DNA of 11,038 bases from NCBI GenBank assembly GCA_934216375.1, contig CAKQBP010000029.1:1-11038 (forward strand). The letters are read 5' to 3'. Under the pieces are notes generated by a model. It had not been told where the DNA came from. It did no database searches and saw only the letters and a list, made by a program, of their open reading frames with translations. This DNA is from an uncultured Veillonella sp. GTDB taxonomy: Bacteria > Bacillota > Negativicutes > Veillonellales > Veillonellaceae. How positions within the stretch are numbered: the first letter of the stretch is position 1; every line of letters starts with the position of its first letter. Positions 6,830 through 11,038 of this stretch are shown here, piece by piece. Position numbers and translations under genes: made by a program.

Positions 6830-7768
6830 ATGGATTTAGTTAAAGGCCTTTTTGAAGGTTCTAGACTAGCCTTAGCACGGTCCATAACAGCTGTAGAAAA
6901 CGAGTATGATAATGCCATCGATATTATGAAGGCAATTTACCCTAAAACGGGGAACGCACGTATTCTCGGTATTACAGGGGCCCCTGGTGCTGGTAAAAGT
7001 ACTTTGACCGATAAGGTAGTTAAACATTATTTAGATCAAGGTAAAAAAATCGGCATCGTTGCCATCGACCCAACTAGCCCATTCTCTGGAGGTGCTATCT
7101 TGGGGGACCGTATTCGAATGAATGATTTAACATTAAATGAAAATGTATTCATTCGAAGCATGGGCACGCGTGGTAGTCTTGGTGGATTATCTAAAAAGAC
7201 TGCAGACGTTGTAAAACTCATGGATGCCTTTGGCATGGATTTAGTAATTATTGAAACTGTAGGCGTAGGTCAATCTGAAGTAGATATTGTAAAAAATGCT
7301 GATACTACATTGGTTGTACTGGTTCCTGGTCTCGGTGATGATATCCAAGCTATCAAGGCGGGTATTCTTGAAATTGGCGATGTATTTGCTATCAACAAAG
7401 CTGACCGAGATGGTTGCGATCGTTTGAATGTAGAAATTGAAATGATGCTTGACCTAGATTCTCGTGAAGTAAAATGGCGCCCACCAATTAAGCGCACAAT
7501 TGCTAGTAAAGACCAAGGCGTAGATGAGCTTATCGACGCTTTAGATGAACATTTTGAGTATCTTGAAGATTCTGGTGAATTGGAATCTCGTCGGGCAGAA
7601 CGTACTCGTGATGAAATCATCGCAATGATTAATGAACAAATTGGTCGTTATGTAGCTGATAAAATTGTTACAAGCGACGAATTTAATAGCCAAGTGGCAG
7701 CTGTTAATGAACGCGAAAGCGATCCATATACAGTTGTTAATGGCGTAATGACAAGCGTGCTAAAGTAG
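6830..7768 (+). CDS. meaB: MeaB/ArgK-type GTPase, methylmalonyl-CoA mutase chaperone
   Basis: A G3E-family P-loop GTPase that loads and protects the adenosylcobalamin of methylmalonyl-CoA mutase using GTP hydrolysis. The 312-residue length is normal. Motifs: Walker A GAPGAGKS (50-57), the family segment DPTSPFSGGAILGDRIRM (80-97), switch region ETVGVGQSEVD (142-152) and base-specificity NKAD (189-192). ATG 6830 is preferred: AGGTGG (6816-6821) stands 8 bases upstream, while GTG at 6818 or 6821 would sit within that sequence; starting at 6818 would add only four residues. Older databases call such proteins ArgK, a lysine/arginine transport kinase, but the mutase neighbours settle the role. It lies between the mutase and the epimerase; Mce begins 51 bases later. 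Confidence 0.93.
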   Translation: MDLVKGLFEGSRLALARSITAVENEYDNAIDIMKAIYPKTGNARILGITGAPGAGKSTLTDKVVKHYLDQGKKIGIVAIDPTSPFSGGAILGDRIRMNDLTLNENVFIRSMGTRGSLGGLSKKTADVVKLMDAFGMDLVIIETVGVGQSEVDIVKNADTTLVVLVPGLGDDIQAIKAGILEIGDVFAINKADRDGCDRLNVEIEMMLDLDSREVKWRPPIKRTIASKDQGVDELIDALDEHFEYLEDSGELESRRAERTRDEIIAMINEQIGRYVADKIVTSDEFNSQVAAVNERESDPYTVVNGVMTSVLK

Positions 7769-7819
7769 ACGGCGACTACATAGCATTAGAGATTTAGCCT
7801 TGAAAAGGAGATAATCAAA

Positions 7820-8242
7820 ATGGCTTTTAAAGTATTACAAGTGGATCACATCGGTATTGGTGTTAATGATTTAGCAGCAACTAAAGAATTCTATAAAAAT
7901 GCATTAGGCATTGAACATCTTCCTGAAGACGAAATCGTAGAAGAACAAAAGGTAAAAGTATCCTTCTTCCCTTGTGGTGATGCTGAACTTGAATTCTTAG
8001 AAACTACAACTCCAGATGGCCCTATCGGTAAATTTATCGAAAAAAATGGTGGTCGTGATGGTATCCAACACGTTGCATTGCGCGTTGATAATATTGAAAA
8101 TGCTATTGCTGATTTGATGGCTAAAGGCGTTCGTATGATTGACGAAAAACCTCGTTATGGTGCAGGCGGCTCCTCAATTGCTTTCTTACATCCAAAAGCA
8201 ACTGGCGGTGTTTTGCTTGAATTATGTCAACGTATGAAATAA
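7820..8242 (+). CDS. mce: Methylmalonyl-CoA epimerase
   Basis: Interconverts the (R) and (S) forms of methylmalonyl-CoA, needed because the mutase makes (R) and the decarboxylase uses (S). A 140-residue protein of the vicinal oxygen chelate (glyoxalase) fold made of two beta-alpha-beta-beta-beta modules. Likely metal ligands are H10 (VDHIGIGV), E58 (AELEFLE), H84 (IQHVALRV) and E134 (LLELCQ), spaced as expected for the family. AAAAGGAG (7803-7810) precedes the ATG by 9 bases. The cluster position between meaB and mmdA agrees with the role. A glyoxalase function is the only real alternative and is unlikely in this setting. The 150-base AT-rich gap after it carries a new promoter. Confidence 0.93.
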   Translation: MAFKVLQVDHIGIGVNDLAATKEFYKNALGIEHLPEDEIVEEQKVKVSFFPCGDAELEFLETTTPDGPIGKFIEKNGGRDGIQHVALRVDNIENAIADLMAKGVRMIDEKPRYGAGGSSIAFLHPKATGGVLLELCQRMK

Positions 8243-8367
8243 TACAGTATCCAATTCACATCATTATATATGAGTTGTAGATATACATATACATATAATC
8301 CTACGTTATATATTAAATATGTATGCTTCTTGAACTTTATTCATTTATGAAATAAAATGATACTGTA
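8243..8367. repeat. 9-base inverted repeat bounding the mce-mmdA gap
   Basis: TACAGTATC (8243-8251), directly after the mce stop, is the reverse complement of GATACTGTA (8359-8367), which covers the predicted transcription start of the mmdA promoter. About 107 AT-rich bases lie between the arms. It could be an operator pair, or the base of a large hairpin in read-through mRNA, or chance in AT-rich DNA. Confidence 0.3.
8330..8358 (+). promoter_or_regulatory. Internal promoter upstream of mmdA
   Basis: TTGAAC (8330-8335), a 17-base spacer, then TAAAAT (8353-8358), each one or two bases off consensus. The start near 8365 would give a leader of about 28 bases with the mmdA ribosome binding site GGAGGTG at 8381-8387. 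It would allow the decarboxylase genes to be transcribed independently of the mutase genes. A second TATAAT (8294-8299) has no suitable -35 box. Confidence 0.6.
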
Positions 8368-8392
8368 ACAAGTTTTATTTGGAGGTGCTATA

Positions 8393-9922
8393 ATGGCAAC
8401 AGTGCAGGAAAAAATCGAGTTATTGCACGAAAAACTAGCTAAAGTTAAAGCTGGTGGCGGCGAAAAACGCGTTGAGAAACAACATGCTCAAGGTAAAATG
8501 ACTGCTCGCGAACGCTTGGCTAAATTGTTCGATGATAATTCCTTCGTTGAACTTGATCAATTCGTTAAACATCGTTGTGTTAACTTCGGTCAAGAAAAGA
8601 AAGAATTACCAGGCGAAGGTGTAGTAACAGGTTATGGTACTATCGACGGTCGTTTAGTATATGCATTTGCACAAGATTTCACTGTAGAAGGTGGTTCTCT
8701 TGGTGAAATGCATGCTGCTAAAATCGTTAAAGTACAACGTTTAGCAATGAAAATGGGTGCTCCTATTGTTGGTATCAACGATTCCGGCGGTGCTCGTATT
8801 CAAGAAGCAGTAGATGCCCTTGCTGGTTACGGTAAAATTTTCTTTGAAAATACAAATGCATCTGGTGTTATTCCACAAATTTCCGTAATCATGGGCCCAT
8901 GTGCGGGCGGTGCTGTATATTCTCCAGCATTGACTGACTTCATCTACATGGTTAAAAATACTTCTCAAATGTTCATCACTGGTCCTGCAGTAATCAAATC
9001 TGTAACTGGTGAAGAAGTAACCGCTGAAGATCTTGGTGGTGCAATGGCTCACAACTCCGTGTCTGGTGTTGCTCACTTTGCAGCTGAAAATGAAGATGAT
9101 TGTATCGCTCAAATTCGTTACTTATTAGGCTTCTTGCCATCCAACAATATGGAAGATGCTCCATTGGTAGATACTGGTGACGATCCAACTCGTGAGGATG
9201 AAAGCTTGAATAGCTTGTTGCCAGATAACAGTAACATGCCTTACGACATGAAAGATGTTATCGCAGCTACTGTAGATAATGGCGAATACTATGAAGTACA
9301 ACCATTCTATGCTACTAATATCATTACTTGCTTCGCTCGTTTTGATGGTCAATCCGTTGGTATCATTGCTAACCAACCAAAAGTAATGGCTGGTTGCTTG
9401 GACATTAACGCTTCTGACAAATCTTCCCGTTTCATCCGTTTTTGTGATGCTTTCAATATTCCAATCGTTAACTTCGTTGACGTTCCTGGTTTCTTGCCTG
9501 GCACAAATCAAGAATGGGGCGGTATCATTCGTCATGGTGCTAAAATGTTATATGCTTACTCTGAAGCTACAGTACCAAAAATTACTGTTATCACTCGTAA
9601 AGCATATGGCGGTTCCTACCTCGCTATGTGTTCCCAAGATTTAGGCGCAGACCAAGTATATGCTTGGCCTACATCCGAAATCGCTGTAATGGGTCCTGCT
9701 GGTGCAGCTAATATTATCTTCAAGAAAGACGAAGATAAAGATGCTAAAACAGCTAAATATGTAGAAGAGTTTGCGACTCCTTACAAAGCTGCAGAACGTG
9801 GCTTCGTAGATGTTGTAATCGAACCTAAACAAACTCGTCCAGCAGTTATCAACGCTTTGGCAATGCTTGCAAGTAAACGCGAAAACCGTGCTCCAAAGAA
9901 ACATGGTAATATTCCATTATAA
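8393..9922 (+). CDS. mmdA: Methylmalonyl-CoA decarboxylase alpha subunit (carboxyltransferase)
   Basis: Transfers the free carboxylate of (S)-methylmalonyl-CoA to the biotin on MmdC, yielding propionyl-CoA; cytoplasmic part of the membrane Na+ pump. 509 residues, the length known for the Veillonella protein. It has the two crotonase-like domains of biotin-dependent acyl-CoA carboxyltransferases. The N half has [12 protein letters not shown] (129-140) and [13 protein letters not shown] (168-180), giving the first oxyanion hole. The C half has [17 protein letters not shown] (361-377) and [11 protein letters not shown] (402-412), giving the second. The same fold occurs in propionyl-CoA carboxylase beta chains; the following OadG-like and small subunit genes, and absence of a biotin carboxylase, identify the decarboxylase. 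Codon use is strongly uniform compared with folC, as in a highly expressed gene. GGAGG lies 7 bases before the ATG. Confidence 0.96.
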   Translation: MATVQEKIELLHEKLAKVKAGGGEKRVEKQHAQGKMTARERLAKLFDDNSFVELDQFVKHRCVNFGQEKKELPGEGVVTGYGTIDGRLVYAFAQDFTVEGGSLGEMHAAKIVKVQRLAMKMGAPIVGINDSGGARIQEAVDALAGYGKIFFENTNASGVIPQISVIMGPCAGGAVYSPALTDFIYMVKNTSQMFITGPAVIKSVTGEEVTAEDLGGAMAHNSVSGVAHFAAENEDDCIAQIRYLLGFLPSNNMEDAPLVDTGDDPTREDESLNSLLPDNSNMPYDMKDVIAATVDNGEYYEVQPFYATNIITCFARFDGQSVGIIANQPKVMAGCLDINASDKSSRFIRFCDAFNIPIVNFVDVPGFLPGTNQEWGGIIRHGAKMLYAYSEATVPKITVITRKAYGGSYLAMCSQDLGADQVYAWPTSEIAVMGPAGAANIIFKKDEDKDAKTAKYVEEFATPYKAAERGFVDVVIEPKQTRPAVINALAMLASKRENRAPKKHGNIPL

Positions 9923-9950
9923 TTCGATTCGGTAAACATATCATCGAATT
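9921..9950 (+). promoter_or_regulatory. Hairpin directly after mmdA
   Basis: AATTCGAT (9921-9928) pairs with ATCGAATT (9943-9950) around a 14-base loop. The following TGGGAGATACC has no T-run, so this is probably a processing or stability element between mmdA and mmdD rather than a terminator. Confidence 0.4.
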
Positions 9951-9959
9951 TGGGAGATA

Positions 9960-9986
9960 CCTTTCTTTACTACTTTTTTAGAAAGG
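9960..9986 (+). promoter_or_regulatory. Hairpin that masks the mmdD ribosome binding site
   Basis: CCTTTCT (9960-9966) pairs with AGAAAGG (9980-9986) around a 13-base pyrimidine-rich loop. The right arm overlaps the Shine-Dalgarno AAAGGGG (9982-9988) of mmdD. In this fold the ribosome binding site is partly closed, which could lower mmdD translation relative to mmdA. Confidence 0.45.
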
Positions 9987-9995
9987 GGAATGATT

Positions 9996-10343
9996 ATGGA
10001 AGGACAAGCAGTTACTACCAATCCTTGGTTAATCATGGCGATTAATATGACAGTTGTATTTGCTGTATTGATAGCTTTAGGTATTCTTATGGAAATCGTA
10101 CATTTAATCGATCCTACTAAGAAGAAAAAAGAAGCACCAGCAGCAACTGCTCCTGTTGCTACTCCAACAGCTACTCCTGTAGCTCCAGCAAATGCATCTG
10201 CTCAAAATGAGGATGAAGTAGTAGCAGCTATCGTAGGTGCCATTGTGGCGATGGGGTACTCATCTGAACAAATTGCATCTATTCGACCTACAGCAACTAG
10301 TGCTAAATGGCGCTTGGAAGGTCGCTTAAGCGGTAGAGGTTAA
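9996..10343 (+). CDS. mmdD: Methylmalonyl-CoA decarboxylase delta subunit (OadG-like)
   Basis: Small membrane-anchored subunit that holds the decarboxylase complex together by linking the soluble carboxyltransferase to the membrane channel subunit. 115 residues with the start used here. One transmembrane helix at about 10-38 is followed by a lysine cluster (42-45), which should sit on the cytoplasmic side. Then comes an Ala/Pro/Thr linker (47-68) and a compact C-terminal domain (73-115) with VVAAIVGAIVAMGY and LEGRLSGRG. ATG 9996 is preferred over ATG 9990 because AAAGGGG (9982-9988) is 7 bases from the former and only 1 from the latter. The C-terminal domain is clearly related to the whole of MmdE, encoded next. 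Architecture agrees with the OadG family and the known Veillonella delta subunit. Confidence 0.93.
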   Translation: MEGQAVTTNPWLIMAINMTVVFAVLIALGILMEIVHLIDPTKKKKEAPAATAPVATPTATPVAPANASAQNEDEVVAAIVGAIVAMGYSSEQIASIRPTATSAKWRLEGRLSGRG

Positions 10344-10366
10344 AATATTTTTAGGAGGCATTTGTA

Positions 10367-10534
10367 ATGAGCAATGCTACAACAACTAACGGTAAAGCTC
10401 CATCTCAAGATGTAGTAGCAGTAATCGTTGGTGCATTAGCGGCAATGGGTTATTCCGCTGATCAAATCGCGCATATCCGTCCAATCGTAAGCTACAATTG
10501 GAAAATGGAAGGCCGTTTGCGTGGTAATCGATAA
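10367..10534 (+). CDS. mmdE: Methylmalonyl-CoA decarboxylase epsilon subunit
   Basis: A 55-residue gene, easily missed because of its length. It starts MSNATTTNGKAPSQDVVAVI and ends MEGRLRGNR. AGGAGG (10353-10358) is 8 bases before the ATG, and codon use matches its neighbours. Length and position equal the epsilon subunit known from V. parvula, which stabilises the complex. From residue 16 on it aligns with the C-terminal domain of MmdD (from residue 75), with about 24 identities over 41 positions including IVGA, AMGYS, QIA, IRP and EGRL. It lacks the membrane helix and the linker, so it is a free copy of that docking domain, presumably binding MmdA. It begins 23 bases after mmdD, so co-translation is likely. 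Confidence 0.92.
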   Translation: MSNATTTNGKAPSQDVVAVIVGALAAMGYSADQIAHIRPIVSYNWKMEGRLRGNR

Positions 10535-10548
10535 GATAATTGGCTAAT

Positions 10549-10572
10549 TTGATAATCCATGGGATTACTCAA
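10549..10572 (+). promoter_or_regulatory. First hairpin in the mmdE-mmdC gap
   Basis: TTGATAATCC (10549-10558) pairs with GGATTACTCAA (10562-10572) with one bulged base and a 3-base loop ATG. No T-run follows directly. It lies 15 bases after the mmdE stop and may stabilise the upstream message. Confidence 0.4.
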
Positions 10573-10601
10573 TTTATATGTGTAAAAATATTTATAAGTT
10601 T

Positions 10602-10622
10602 TGTGTAGAAACTACACATTTT
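10602..10622 (+). terminator. Mini-hairpin with T-run just before the mmdC ribosome binding site
   Basis: TGTGTAG (10602-10608) and CTACACA (10612-10618) pair around an AAA loop, followed by TTTT (10619-10622) and at once by the mmdC site GGAGG (10623-10627). The shape is that of a weak intrinsic terminator or attenuator. Given the essential role of MmdC, full termination is unlikely; partial attenuation or a ribosome standby structure is more plausible. Confidence 0.4.
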
Positions 10623-10635
10623 GGAGGAATTTAAG

Positions 10636-11025
10636 ATGAAAAAATTCAACGTTACAGTAAATGGTACAGCATATGATGTAGAAGTTAATGAAGTGAAAGC
10701 AGCGGCTCCTGCAGCAGCTCCTAAAGCAGCTCCAGCAGCAGCTCCAGCTCCTAAAGCAGCTCCTGCACCAGCACCAGCTCCAGCTGCAGCAGCAGCTCCA
10801 GTTCCAGCAGGTGCTGAAACTGTAAAAGCTCCAATGCCTGGTAAAATCTTATCTGTAGCAGTATCTGCTGGTCAAGCAGTTAAAAAAGGCGAAACTTTGT
10901 TGATTCTTGAAGCTATGAAAATGCAAAACGAAATCGCAGCTCCACATGATGCTGTAGTTTCTGAAGTTCGCGTATCTGCTAACCAAACTGTATCCACTGG
11001 CGATGACATGGTTGTTCTTGGCTAA
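10636..11025 (+). CDS. mmdC: Methylmalonyl-CoA decarboxylase gamma subunit (biotin carrier protein)
   Basis: Carries the covalent biotin that takes the carboxyl group from MmdA and delivers it to the membrane subunit MmdB, where decarboxylation drives Na+ export. 129 residues, matching the known gamma subunit. Order: N-terminal segment MKKFNVTVNGTAYDVEV (1-17), a flexible Ala/Pro linker with a few lysines (about 22-58), and a biotinyl/lipoyl domain (62-129) whose EAMKM motif places biotin on K95. ATG 10636 is used because GGAGG (10623-10627) is 8 bases upstream; an in-frame TTG at 10621 would overlap that site. It could be confused with the biotin carrier of oxaloacetate decarboxylase or a transcarboxylase, but the operon fixes the role. 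The expected next gene, mmdB, is outside the window. Confidence 0.95.
   Translation: MKKFNVTVNGTAYDVEVNEVKAAAPAAAPKAAPAAAPAPKAAPAPAPAPAAAAAPVPAGAETVKAPMPGKILSVAVSAGQAVKKGETLLILEAMKMQNEIAAPHDAVVSEVRVSANQTVSTGDDMVVLG
10715..10763 (+). repeat. 19-base direct repeat in the mmdC linker
   Basis: CAGCTCCTAAAGCAGCTCC occurs at 10715-10733 and again at 10745-10763, a 30-base period that preserves frame. It encodes repeated APKAAP in the Ala/Pro linker. Such repeats can change in number by slippage or recombination, altering linker length without breaking the gene. Confidence 0.75.
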
Positions 11026-11038
11026 TACCAAGTGTTGT

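Noticed and set aside
8281..8299. TATAAT at 8294-8299 as the mmdA promoter
   Set aside because: The nearest TTG-like box (TTGTAG 8275-8280) is only 13 bases away; the pair at 8330-8358 has proper spacing.
9444..9644. 66-codon + strand frame inside mmdA
   Set aside because: Out of frame with conserved MmdA motifs, no ribosome binding site, and no recognisable domain.
8393..9922. Propionyl-CoA carboxylase beta chain
   Set aside because: No biotin carboxylase gene is present, and the next genes are the decarboxylase-specific small subunits and biotin carrier.

Overview
The window is AT-rich, all genes lie on the + strand, and it looks like a Veillonella chromosome (Negativicutes, lactate-fermenting anaerobe), probably V. 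parvula or a close relative. The main reason is the gene set mmdA-mmdD-mmdE-mmdC. It encodes the biotin-dependent, sodium-pumping methylmalonyl-CoA decarboxylase, and order and protein lengths (509, 115, 55 and 129 residues) match what I know of the V. parvula enzyme. This identification rests on recognition and memory, not on a database search.

Left part (1-2621): the last codons of an upstream gene (probably valS), then folC (folate polyglutamylation), then a membrane O-antigen ligase/polymerase-type protein starting 9 bases after folC. These are ordinary housekeeping and envelope genes. A strong hairpin is built into the last codons of the membrane protein.

Intergenic region (2622-3145): about 500 bases without a gene. 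It holds an extended -10 promoter, a compact structured stretch ending in an intrinsic terminator (a possible small RNA of roughly 90 nt), an orphan Shine-Dalgarno-like sequence, three TGTGA motifs spaced exactly 15 bases apart, and a good TTGACA-17-TACGAT promoter for the metabolic cluster.

Right part (3146-11038): an almost complete succinate-to-propionate module. A CoA transferase activates succinate using propionyl-CoA. A split B12-dependent mutase (catalytic subunit plus separate cobalamin subunit) makes (R)-methylmalonyl-CoA, with MeaB as its GTPase chaperone. The epimerase Mce gives the (S) isomer. The decarboxylase (MmdA transferase, MmdD and MmdE small subunits, MmdC biotin carrier) releases CO2 and propionyl-CoA and exports Na+. 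Propionyl-CoA then returns to the CoA transferase, closing the cycle. The membrane Na+ channel subunit MmdB is missing only because the window ends 13 bases after mmdC; it is expected next.

A second promoter (TTGAAC-17-TAAAAT) lies in the 150-base gap before mmdA, so the decarboxylase genes can probably be transcribed apart from the mutase genes. Several intercistronic hairpins, one of which pairs with the mmdD ribosome binding site, suggest post-transcriptional tuning of subunit ratios. I see no mobile element, CRISPR array, tRNA or rRNA, and no wholly new system; the less explored material is in the non-coding parts.
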